Source of the DNA: an uncultured Clostridia bacterium
GTDB taxonomy: Bacteria > Bacillota > Clostridia > Oscillospirales > CAG-272
Direction: 5' to 3'
DNA: 5,027 bases
Assembly: GCA_947306035.1 (NCBI GenBank)
Contig: CAMZFG010000103.1
Coordinates: forward strand, 1 to 5,027
Under the pieces are notes generated by a model that worked only from the letters and a program-made list of their open reading frames with translations, was not told where the DNA came from and ran no database searches. Positions 1 to 4,850 of this stretch are shown piece after piece; position 1 is the first letter of the stretch; every line of letters begins with the position of its first letter. Made by a program: the position numbers and the translations under genes.

Positions 1-199
1 TGAGCTGGCGGTTGATATTGCTCTCTGACACCGCGTCGTTGTCGCAGAGGTCAAGGGCGCCCACACCGGCGCGCGCCAGCGCCTCGACAACGGCGCCCCC
101 GACGCCGCCGAGACCGAACACGGCCACGCGGGCGCGGGAAAGACGCTCTACGCCGGCCTCGCCGACGAGGCGCGCCGTGCGTTCATACTGTTCTTTCAT
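1..199 (-). CDS. tcdA: tRNA threonylcarbamoyladenosine dehydratase (TcdA/YgdL family), N-terminal part, cut by window edge
   Basis: This E1-like (ThiF/MoeB superfamily) enzyme is known to use ATP to dehydrate and cyclise t6A37 of ANN-decoding tRNAs to ct6A in the cytosol. Only 66 codons lie in the window; the family is usually about 240-270 aa. Visible features are the start MKEQYERTARLVGEAGVERL, typical of clostridial TcdA, then the Rossmann nucleotide loop GLGGVGG (residues 29-35), the acidic end of the next strand (LCDND, 51-55), and the N-x-N-R-Q motif (61-65) that contacts ATP in E1-like enzymes. The start is ATG at 199, supported by AAGGAG at 210-205 with a 5-nt spacer. It begins 40 bp after the ATPase stop with no terminator between, so it is probably cotranscribed with the ATPase and shares its riboswitch leader. 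MoeB or ThiF are less likely because the N-terminal ER-T-x-L-x-G pattern is TcdA-like. The catalytic half is not visible. Confidence 0.87.
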   Translation of the reverse strand, partial: MKEQYERTARLVGEAGVERLSRARVAVFGLGGVGGAVVEALARAGVGALDLCDNDAVSESNINRQL

Positions 200-239
200 A
201 GATGCTCCTTGTGCCGGAAAACGCGTACCGTTTACGGGC

Positions 240-2873
240 TTATCTGTTTTTGGCTTTCACGATGAAGCGACGGATCAGTTTGACGAGTTCGACCAGCGGG
301 ATGATAGCCAGCGCCAGGCCCATGGCCACGGCGTATTCTTTGAGACTGATCTCCGTAAAGCCGAACGCCTCGCTCAGGAAGGGGGTATAAATGACGCCCG
401 CCGTCAGCGCGAGCGCCGCCGCGGCCGAGCCCCACAGCACTTTGTTCTGCTTTTTGAGGGTGAAGATGGAGCCGTGCAGACTGCGCATATTGAACGCCTG
501 AAAGATCTCGGCCATCGACATGGTGAGAAACGCCATGGTCATGCCGTCGGGGCTTTCGGTGATCTCCCACGCGCCCGCCTCCATGAAATGCCCGATAAAG
601 TAGGCCGCAAGTGTCAGCAAGGTGACGAAAATCCCCTGATAGAAGATGCCCGCGATCATGCCGCCCGCAAACAGACTTTCGTCCGAGGGGCGGGGCTTTT
701 CGCGCATGGCGTCGCCCTCTTCGGGCTCCATGCCGAGCGCCAGGGCGGGCAGACTGTCGGTGATGAGATTGATCCACAGCATGTGGGCGGGCCGCAGAAT
801 GGTAAAGCCCATCAGCGTGGCCGCGAACACGCTGAACACCTCGCTGATATTCGAGGAGAGCAGGAATTGAATGGCTTTGCGGATGTTGGCGTAAATGCGC
901 CGCCCCTCGCCCACGGCCCCCACGATGGTGGCAAAGTTGTCGTCGGCCAAGATCATATCCGCCACGTTTTTGGTGACGTCGGTGCCGGTGATGCCCATGC
1001 CCACGCCGATATCGGCGCTCTTGATGCTCGGCGCGTCGTTGACGCCGTCGCCCGTCATGGCCACGACCTTGCCTTGCTTGCGCCACGCCCCCACGATGCG
1101 CACCTTGTGTTCGGGCTGTACGCGGGCGTAAACGGCGTATTTTTCAATGTTGGCAAGCAGTTCTTCATCGGACATACGCGACAGTTCCGCGCCCGTCACG
1201 GCGGCGGTCCCCTCGTCGAGAATGCCGAGTTCTTTGGCAATGGCGACGGCGGTGTCCTTGTGGTCGCCGGTGATCATGACCACGCGCACGCCCGCGATAT
1301 GGCAGGCCGCGACCGCGTCCTTGACCTCGGGGCGCACCGGGTCGATCATGCCGACGAGACCGTAAAAGGTGAGGTCTTGTTCCAGCGCCGCGGCCTCGGT
1401 GTCGGCAGGCAGGTCGTCGTAGTGCCGCCCGGCGGCGGCCAGCACGCGCAGCGCCCGGTCGGCCATGGCCTTGTTCTCTCCCAATATTTCCGCTCTGTCC
1501 GCGTCGGTCATGGGGCGCACGCCCTCGGCGGTCAGGCGGTGCGTGCAGCGCCCCAGCACCTCGTCGGGCGCGCCTTTGGTGTACTGCTCGATACCGTTCT
1601 GCGTTTTGTGCAGCGTGGACATCATTTTGCGCATGGAATCAAAAGGCGCTTCGCCCACGCGGGGATAGTCCTTTTTGAGTTGCCGTTTGTGCAGACCGAT
1701 CTTCAGGGCAAAGGCGACCAGGGCGTTTTCGGTCGGTTCGCCCACCACGTCGCCGCCGTCGCCCACTTCCGAGTCGGAGCACAGCGCCATGGCGCGCGCC
1801 AGCAGTTTTTCATCGGGGGTCTTCGTTTCGACCACCGTCATGCGGTTTTGCGTCAGCGTTCCCGTTTTATCGGAGCAGATGACCTGCGTGCAGCCGAGCG
1901 TTTCGACCGCGGTCAGCCGCCGGATAACGGCGTTGCGCGCCGACATGCGGGTCACGCCGATGGAGAGCACGATGGTCACCACGGCGGCCAGGCCCTCCGG
2001 AATGGCGGCTACCGCCAGACTGACCGACAGCATAAAGGCGTTGCTGAACACGCCCATGGAGAGCGTGCCCGCTTTGATCAGCGACACGGCCAGCATGACC
2101 ACGCAGATGCCGAGCACCAGCACGGTCAGCATGCGGCTGAGCTGCGCCAGTTTCTTTTGCAGGGGCGTGGCCTCGTTTTCGGCGGTGGTCAGCGCGTGGG
2201 CGATCTTGCCCATTTCGGTCTGCATACCCGTGGCGGTCACCACGGCGCGGCCGCGGCCGTAGACCACCGTCGAGCCCATATAGACCATGTTGCGGCGGTC
2301 GCCGAGCGGCACTTCGTCGCCCGTCAGCGCCGCCACGTGCTTTTCAACGGGCACCGATTCGCCCGTCAGCGCCGCCTCTTCGACTTTCATGGTGGCGCAT
2401 TCGATCAGGCGCGCGTCGGCAGGCACCGCGTCGCCGGCTTCCAGCACGATCACGTCGCCGACGGTCAGGTCTTCGCTTTTGACGTGTACGATCTGCCCGT
2501 CGCGCAGCACCTTTGAGGTGGCGGCGGTCATCTCTTTCAGGGCGTCGATGGCCTTTTCGGCCTTGCTTTCCTGCACCACGCCGAGCACCGCGTTCAGCAC
2601 CACCACGAACAGGATGATGATGACGTCGCTCGGCGTCTCGTGATTGACGATCGAGATGAACGCCGAGAGCGCCGCGGCCACCAACAGCACGATGATCATG
2701 GGGTCGATCATCTGCTCGAAAAAGCGGCGGATCACGCCCTTCTTTTTGCCCTCTTCCAGTTTGTTTTTGCCGCCCGTCGCGAGGCGATTTTGCGCCACGT
2801 CGGGCGACAGGCCCTCTTCTTTGCTGCCGAGGGCGGAAAGAACTTCCGCCGCGCTTTGCCTGTAAAACTCCAT
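240..2873 (-). CDS. P2-type cation-translocating P-type ATPase (PMCA/MgtA-YoaB-like), probable Mn2+/Ca2+ exporter
   Basis: A complete 877-aa integral membrane pump, the usual length for bacterial PMCA-type ATPases. Domains in order: cation ATPase N-terminal domain (about 3-50); M1-M2 (55-105); actuator domain with TGES (170-173); M3-M4 (247-305) with the ion-site motif AAIPEGL (289-295); phosphorylation motif DKTGTLT with Asp335; nucleotide-binding motif KGAPD (433-437); ITGDHKDTA (534-542); hinge motif TGDGVNDAP (607-615); M5-M10 in the C-terminal third. By alignment in mind with SERCA, Glu293 (M4), Asn675 and Glu678 (M5), and Asn702, Thr705 and Asp706 (M6) are all present, so a Ca2+/Mn2+-type site is intact and a heavy-metal P1B type is excluded. 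The chosen start, ATG at 2873, has AGGAGG at 2883-2878. An ATG 33 nt upstream (2906) lies in the loop of a terminator hairpin and is rejected. The riboswitch-like leader suggests manganese export, as known for Lactococcus YoaB and pneumococcal MgtA. Substrate is inferred, not shown. Confidence 0.95.
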   Translation of the reverse strand: MEFYRQSAAEVLSALGSKEEGLSPDVAQNRLATGGKNKLEEGKKKGVIRRFFEQMIDPMIIVLLVAAALSAFISIVNHETPSDVIIILFVVVLNAVLGVVQESKAEKAIDALKEMTAATSKVLRDGQIVHVKSEDLTVGDVIVLEAGDAVPADARLIECATMKVEEAALTGESVPVEKHVAALTGDEVPLGDRRNMVYMGSTVVYGRGRAVVTATGMQTEMGKIAHALTTAENEATPLQKKLAQLSRMLTVLVLGICVVMLAVSLIKAGTLSMGVFSNAFMLSVSLAVAAIPEGLAAVVTIVLSIGVTRMSARNAVIRRLTAVETLGCTQVICSDKTGTLTQNRMTVVETKTPDEKLLARAMALCSDSEVGDGGDVVGEPTENALVAFALKIGLHKRQLKKDYPRVGEAPFDSMRKMMSTLHKTQNGIEQYTKGAPDEVLGRCTHRLTAEGVRPMTDADRAEILGENKAMADRALRVLAAAGRHYDDLPADTEAAALEQDLTFYGLVGMIDPVRPEVKDAVAACHIAGVRVVMITGDHKDTAVAIAKELGILDEGTAAVTGAELSRMSDEELLANIEKYAVYARVQPEHKVRIVGAWRKQGKVVAMTGDGVNDAPSIKSADIGVGMGITGTDVTKNVADMILADDNFATIVGAVGEGRRIYANIRKAIQFLLSSNISEVFSVFAATLMGFTILRPAHMLWINLITDSLPALALGMEPEEGDAMREKPRPSDESLFAGGMIAGIFYQGIFVTLLTLAAYFIGHFMEAGAWEITESPDGMTMAFLTMSMAEIFQAFNMRSLHGSIFTLKKQNKVLWGSAAAALALTAGVIYTPFLSEAFGFTEISLKEYAVAMGLALAIIPLVELVKLIRRFIVKAKNR

Positions 2874-2885
2874 GCTGCCTCCTGC

Positions 2886-2921
2886 AAAAAAAGACTCATG
2901 GGGCAAAAAGCCCCATGAGTC
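2886..2921 (-). terminator. Intrinsic terminator in the ATPase leader (attenuator / riboswitch expression platform)
   Basis: A perfect 12-bp stem (gactcatggggc at 2893-2904 with gccccatgagtc at 2910-2921) around a 5-nt loop. On the minus strand it is followed directly by seven U (2892-2886), then AGGAGG and the ATPase ATG 13-18 nt later. A strong terminator between a promoter and its own gene is the hallmark of transcription attenuation. The upstream strand TCCTTGAG (3001-2994) can pair with CTCATGGG of the terminator's first arm (2919-2912), with one U-U mismatch, giving a candidate antiterminator. Confidence 0.92.
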
Positions 2922-2926
2922 TCGTC

Positions 2927-3003
2927 GATCAAGATAAGCCAGACCGTATCGGCCAGTGCTGTTGACTTATCACACAATCGTGTCAACTACTCCCTCAAGG
3001 ATC
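2927..3003 (-). promoter_or_regulatory. Candidate yybP-ykoY (Mn2+-sensing) riboswitch aptamer
   Basis: The leader RNA begins at about the GATC at 3003 and can close on a second GATC at 2930-2927. Inside are GGGAGTAG (2994-2987), matching the GGGGAGUAG signature of yybP-ykoY; a perfect 6-bp stem GTTGAC/GTCAAC (2987-2982 with 2966-2961); then CAACAGCACTGG and a small GGCC/GGTC hairpin (2954-2951 with 2945-2942). Short P1-like pairing (TGAG with CTTA) sits inside the GATC closure. The family is known to bind Mn2+ and to control Mn2+ exporters, P-type cation ATPases, TerC and UPF0016 proteins, which fits the gene downstream. The assignment is from memory of the consensus, without a covariance-model score. 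A different metal-sensing aptamer is the main alternative. Confidence 0.75.
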
Positions 3004-3009
3004 GGGAAC

Positions 3010-3038
3010 AGTATAACACGTTTTGTGCCGTTTGTCAA
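3010..3038 (-). promoter_or_regulatory. Sigma-A promoter of the riboswitch-ATPase-tcdA unit
   Basis: On the minus strand, -35 TTGACA (3038-3033) and -10 TATACT (3015-3010) are separated by exactly 17 bp. Transcription should start near 3003, at the first base of the riboswitch, so the aptamer has no 5' extension. Confidence 0.9.
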
Positions 3039-3058
3039 CCCCCCATCGCGCGCGTATC

Positions 3059-3092
3059 TTTTCAAAAAACGACATCATTTTTCAAAAAGCGA
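3059..3092. repeat. Two direct copies of TTTTCAAAAA(A)-CGA-like sequence between divergent promoters
   Basis: TTTTCAAAAAACGA (3059-3072) and TTTTTCAAAAAGCGA (3078-3092) recur with their central C exactly 20 bp apart, about two helical turns. They sit immediately upstream of the rightward -35 box and about 20 bp behind the leftward one. A/T-tract phasing of this kind fits an UP element or a regulator site. The function is inferred. Confidence 0.4.
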
Positions 3093-3121
3093 TTGATTTT
3101 TGTTTTTTTTCATGCTACAAT
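3093..3121 (+). promoter_or_regulatory. Sigma-A promoter of the KEA-repeat/DUF1508 gene
   Basis: -35 TTGATT (3093-3098) and -10 TACAAT (3116-3121) with a 17-bp, T-rich spacer. The predicted start near 3128 gives a short leader of about 27 nt that contains AAAGGAGG ahead of the ATG at 3155. It is divergent from the ATPase promoter, with about 55 bp between the two -35 boxes. Confidence 0.78.
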
Positions 3122-3154
3122 GAAGTCACAAGAGAAAAAAGGAGGCATATTGCC

Positions 3155-3985
3155 ATGTTCGGATTCGGAAAGAAGAAGAAACAAAGAGAAGAAGAAGCCC
3201 GCCGCGCCGCCGAGGAGCAGCGTGCCGCCGACGCCCGCCGCGCCGAGGAAGAGAGAAAAGCCGCCGAGGCCGCCAAAAAGGCCGAAGAGGCCAAAAAAGC
3301 CGAGGAAGCCAAAAAGGCCGAAGAAGCCAAGAAGGCCGAAGAGGCGAAGAAAGCGGAAGAGGCCGAAAAGGCCGCCAAAAAGCCCGCCGCCAAAGCGCAG
3401 GAAAAGAAAGCCCCCGCGAAGAAAGCGGAAGAAAAGAAAGCGGAGCCGAAAAAAGCCGCGCCCGCCGCCAAAAAAGCGGAGCCCAAAGCGGAGCCCGCCA
3501 AAAAAGCCGCGCCCGCCGCCAAAGCGGCGCCCGCCAAAAAAGCGGAACCGAAAAAAGCCGAACCCGTTGAGGAAGAGATCGACGAAGAGGCCGCCAAAGC
3601 CAACGGCAAGTTCGAGATCAAGCGCACGAACGACGGCCGCTACATGTTCAACGTGCGGGCCGGCAACACGCAGATCATCGCTTCCTCGCAGGTCTACAGC
3701 TCCATGACCGCCTGCAAGGCCGGCATTGCCAGCGTGGGCGTCAACGCCGGGGTCGCCGCCGTGGAAGACCAGACCCTGCAAAGCGTCAACGAGGAAAAAT
3801 GCCCCAAATTCCAGATCTACCTCGACAAGGGCGGCAAGTATCGCTTCAACCTGCTGGCCACCAACGGGCAGAACATTCTGTCCTGCACGCAGGGCTACGC
3901 GCACAAAGCCAGCTGCAAAAACGGCATCAACAGCGTCATCAACAACGCGAACGCCCCCGTCACCGTGCTGGGGAACGACAAATAA
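3155..3985 (+). CDS. Lys/Ala/Glu-repeat protein with two C-terminal tandem DUF1508 (YegP-like) domains
   Basis: A 276-aa protein of unknown role. The start ATG 3155 follows AAAGGAGG (3138-3145) with a 9-nt spacer; an in-frame ATG 132 nt upstream precedes the promoter and is rejected. There is no signal peptide or membrane segment, so it is probably cytosolic. Regions: basic start MFGFGKKKKQ; charged helix rich in E/A/R/K (11-75) with five exact KKAEEA hexads (41-70); Lys-Ala-Pro-Glu stretch (76-137) resembling histone H1-like or TolA-like tails; acidic linker VEEEIDEE (138-145); DUF1508 copy 1 (about 151-205: GKFEIKRTNDGRYMFNVRA...) and copy 2 (about 218-272: PKFQIYLDKGGKYRFNLLATNGQ...). Each copy carries the Gly-x-Tyr-x-Phe core and a Cys-Lys-x-Gly-Ile turn (Cys187, Cys254). 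The domain is known in YegP-type proteins without an established biochemical role. The long tail could bind nucleic acid or act as a spacer; both are inference. It is a single-gene unit ended by the terminator just downstream. Confidence 0.9.
   Translation: MFGFGKKKKQREEEARRAAEEQRAADARRAEEERKAAEAAKKAEEAKKAEEAKKAEEAKKAEEAKKAEEAEKAAKKPAAKAQEKKAPAKKAEEKKAEPKKAAPAAKKAEPKAEPAKKAAPAAKAAPAKKAEPKKAEPVEEEIDEEAAKANGKFEIKRTNDGRYMFNVRAGNTQIIASSQVYSSMTACKAGIASVGVNAGVAAVEDQTLQSVNEEKCPKFQIYLDKGGKYRFNLLATNGQNILSCTQGYAHKASCKNGINSVINNANAPVTVLGNDK
3275..3364 (+). repeat. Five tandem 18-bp units encoding KKAEEA
   Basis: Five in-frame 18-bp units encode identical hexads (residues 41-70), but no two of the five DNA units are identical: Lys varies AAA/AAG, Glu GAA/GAG and Ala GCC/GCG between copies. 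The protein repeat is exact while the DNA repeat has drifted at synonymous sites. Confidence 0.9.
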
Positions 3986-4002
3986 ACCCCGAAACGGTAT
4001 AT

Positions 4003-4031
4003 AAAAAGCCGCCCGCAAGGGCGGCTTTTTT
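4003..4031. terminator. Bidirectional intrinsic terminator between convergent genes
   Basis: Stem aaaaagccgccc (4003-4014) and gggcggcttttt (4019-4030) closes a GCAA tetraloop. Six T follow the GC core on the plus strand and five on the minus strand. It starts 18 bp after the DUF1508 gene stop and 10 bp past the stop of the leftward small membrane gene, so it can serve both. Confidence 0.93.
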
Positions 4032-4040
4032 GCGTGGAAA

Positions 4041-4277
4041 TCACACGATGCCGTCCGGCGTTGTTTGTGCGGGTGCTGCATACATAATCCGTTCGGATAG
4101 CAGCCGTTGCTTTTGCGATTCCAGGTCTTTGATCTTGCTGTTTGCCGAGGCAAACATGATGCCGCCGACAACCAGCAGGGGCCAAAGAATGACCAAACTG
4201 ACAACCATCAAAACAAGCCCTGTGCTCTTTGAGCTTTCGGCTGATTTGATTTGTTTGTCCAATTCCAGAAGCTGCAT
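4041..4277 (-). CDS. Small membrane-hairpin protein flanked by coiled coils, function unknown
   Basis: From ATG 4277 this encodes 78 aa. I do not recognise the family. A hydrophobic block at about residues 17-45 (STGLVLMVVSLVILWPLLVV...) is long enough for one long or two short membrane segments, with a Pro near the middle. It is flanked by heptad-like charged helices (LLELDKQIKSAE before; NSKIKDLESQKQRLLSE after), so both ends probably lie on the same side and pair. The tail (AAPAQTTPDGIV) looks disordered. Start problem: ATG 4277 lacks a well-placed ribosome site (AAAGGA is 14 nt away), whereas GAAAGGAG at 4325-4318 sits 7 nt from an in-frame CTG at 4310. That start would add 11 residues (QNAERIRQID...), extending the coiled coil to 89 aa. 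It diverges from the XRE gene and shares its operators, so it is probably regulated by that protein. Confidence 0.72.
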   Translation of the reverse strand: MQLLELDKQIKSAESSKSTGLVLMVVSLVILWPLLVVGGIMFASANSKIKDLESQKQRLLSERIMYAAPAQTTPDGIV

Positions 4278-4307
4278 ATCGATTTGGCGTATCCTTTCTG
4301 CATTTTG

Positions 4308-4325
4308 CAGGGTTAATCTCCTTTC
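4308..4325 (-). promoter_or_regulatory. Ribosome binding site that points to a CTG start
   Basis: GAAAGGAG (4325-4318) is the only strong Shine-Dalgarno ahead of the small membrane gene. Seven nt downstream is CTG (4310-4308), in frame with no stop before ATG 4277. No ATG, GTG or TTG in this frame lies at a usable distance. An out-of-frame ATG at 4303 opens only 31 codons. Confidence 0.55.
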
Positions 4326-4332
4326 TTTAAAA

Positions 4333-4344
4333 ACACAATTGTGT
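4333..4344. repeat. 12-bp perfect palindrome ACACAATTGTGT
   Basis: A perfect dyad in the leftward transcript's leader, just upstream of the GAAAGGAG site. It could be a protein site or a weak RNA stem. It does not share the ACTCA half-site of the nearby operators. Confidence 0.35.
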
Positions 4345-4374
4345 GCCTGTTGACAAACCTTTTGATGTGCAAGG

Positions 4375-4404
4375 TTGCAGGTTCCGACAGGTTTCTACTA
4401 TATT
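4375..4404 (+). promoter_or_regulatory. Possible weak promoter for the XRE gene
   Basis: TTGCAG (4375-4380), an 18-bp spacer, then TATATT (4399-4404). The -35 matches only three of six consensus bases. If real, its -10 overlaps the leftward -10 (4402-4407), making the two promoters mutually exclusive, and transcription would start near 4411 inside the first operator. No better rightward promoter is visible between here and the XRE start. Confidence 0.4.
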
Positions 4405-4430
4405 ATACTCAATCTTTGAGTAATTGTCAA
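4402..4430 (-). promoter_or_regulatory. Perfect-consensus sigma-A promoter of the small membrane gene
   Basis: On the minus strand, TTGACA (4430-4425), 17 bp, TATAAT (4407-4402): an exact match to consensus in both boxes and spacing. Start is expected near 4395, giving a leader of about 85 nt. Such a strong promoter with an inverted repeat in its spacer implies tight repression. Confidence 0.9.
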
Positions 4431-4447
4431 TACTCAAATTGTGAGTG
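4406..4447. promoter_or_regulatory. Twin 17-bp operators, probable XRE-repressor sites
   Basis: O1 is a perfect inverted repeat, TACTCAA-tct-TTGAGTA (4406-4422). O2 (4431-4447) is TACTCAA-att-GTGAGTG, matching over the ACTCA/TGAGT core. Centres are 25 bp apart. O1 covers the edge of the leftward -10 and most of the spacer; O2 abuts the far side of the -35. Small XRE/Cro-like repressors are known to bind such short dyads as dimers. Binding by the adjacent XRE protein is inferred from position. Confidence 0.8.
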
Positions 4448-4485
4448 TGCAAAAATAATGACAGTACCGTAAAAGGGAGGCTGCC

Positions 4486-4707
4486 ATGCAATATCGGGAA
4501 CGCATCAGAAACGTGCGAGAGGACAAAGACCTAACACAGACCGAGGTGGGGCGACTGCTGCACAAATCGCAACAAGGGTATAATCACATTGAGGCGGGTC
4601 GAGCCGAATTGAAGATCGAAGATCTTAAAACGCTATGCCGCTTTTACAATCTTTCGGCCGATTATCTCATCGGTCTGACCGACACGCCGACGGAATTGAC
4701 ACATTAA
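4486..4707 (+). CDS. XRE/Cro-family helix-turn-helix transcriptional regulator
   Basis: A complete 73-aa, single-domain DNA-binding protein. The HTH_3-type fold is clear: helix 1 ERIRNVREDKD (5-15), HTH LTQTEVGRLLHKSQQGYNHIEAGR (16-39, recognition helix about 28-36), then ELKIEDLKTLCRFYNLSADYLIGLTD (41-66), the usual helices 4-5 of clostridial Xre repressors. It is about the minimum size for the family and has no sensor or dimerisation domain beyond the fold. The start ATG 4486 has GGGAGG at 4475-4480 with a 5-nt spacer. It most likely represses its own gene and the divergent small membrane gene through the twin operators. The region around it is AT-richer than the flanking genes, which suggests acquisition by transfer. 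The inducing signal cannot be read from the sequence. Confidence 0.93.
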   Translation: MQYRERIRNVREDKDLTQTEVGRLLHKSQQGYNHIEAGRAELKIEDLKTLCRFYNLSADYLIGLTDTPTELTH

Positions 4708-4741
4708 AAAAGCCCGCGGATAACCGCGGGTCTGATTTTTT
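4706..4741. terminator. Intrinsic terminator after the XRE gene
   Basis: Stem cccgcgg (4713-4719) and ccgcggg (4724-4730) with an ATAA loop. On the plus strand the T6 tract (4736-4741) is offset from the stem by five bases (tctga). On the minus strand six T follow after one C (4711-4706), so the hairpin is at least as good leftward. The XRE stop codon TAA overlaps the A-run. Confidence 0.82.
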
Positions 4742-4761
4742 CATGAAATGTTGATCTGCTC

Positions 4762-4789
4762 TTGACAAGCGCGCGGGCGCGAGTATAAT
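4762..4789 (+). promoter_or_regulatory. Sigma-A promoter of the guaA fragment
   Basis: TTGACA (4762-4767), a 16-bp very GC-rich spacer, then TATAAT (4784-4789). Both boxes are exact consensus. Start is expected near 4796. Confidence 0.87.
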
Positions 4790-4811
4790 AAAACTATATT
4801 TTTTCTTTTAC

Positions 4812-4832
4812 GCGCCCGCGCATACGGGGCGC
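4812..4832 (+). other. Hairpin in the leader of the guaA fragment
   Basis: GCGCCC (4812-4817) pairs with GGGCGC (4827-4832) around a 9-nt loop, upstream of the ribosome site (AAGGGGGAG, 4838-4846 region). No purine-riboswitch core is recognisable in this short leader, although guaA is riboswitch-controlled in some Firmicutes. The role is unknown. Confidence 0.45.
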
Positions 4833-4850
4833 CGCAAAGGGGGAGAGGGC

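Noticed and set aside
12..2516. 834-codon open frame on the plus strand, rich in His, Gly, Arg and Ala
   Set aside because: It lies antisense to the well-supported ATPase and tcdA, has no ribosome site or promoter, and its composition is that expected from the complement of a GC-rich gene.
2732..2986. 84-codon minus-strand frame across the riboswitch and terminator
   Set aside because: It overlaps the structured leader and the ATPase start in another frame, with no independent support.
3023..3154. 44-residue upstream extension of the DUF1508-repeat protein
   Set aside because: It would begin upstream of the recognised promoter and -10 box, and has no ribosome site; ATG 3155 does.
3275..3364. 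Possible CRISPR-like or minisatellite array
   Set aside because: The units are contiguous 18-bp in-frame coding repeats without spacers, with synonymous variation.
3110..4204. 364-codon Gly/Phe/Leu-rich open frame on the minus strand
   Set aside because: It is the antisense shadow of the Lys/Ala/Glu-repeat gene (complement of AAR/GCC/GAR codons), crosses a bidirectional terminator, and lacks a ribosome site.
4350..4355. TTGACA on the plus strand as a -35 box for the XRE gene
   Set aside because: No -10-like hexamer lies 15-19 bp downstream.
4796..4850. Purine riboswitch in the guaA leader
   Set aside because: The ~55-nt leader is too short and lacks the conserved three-way-junction sequences.
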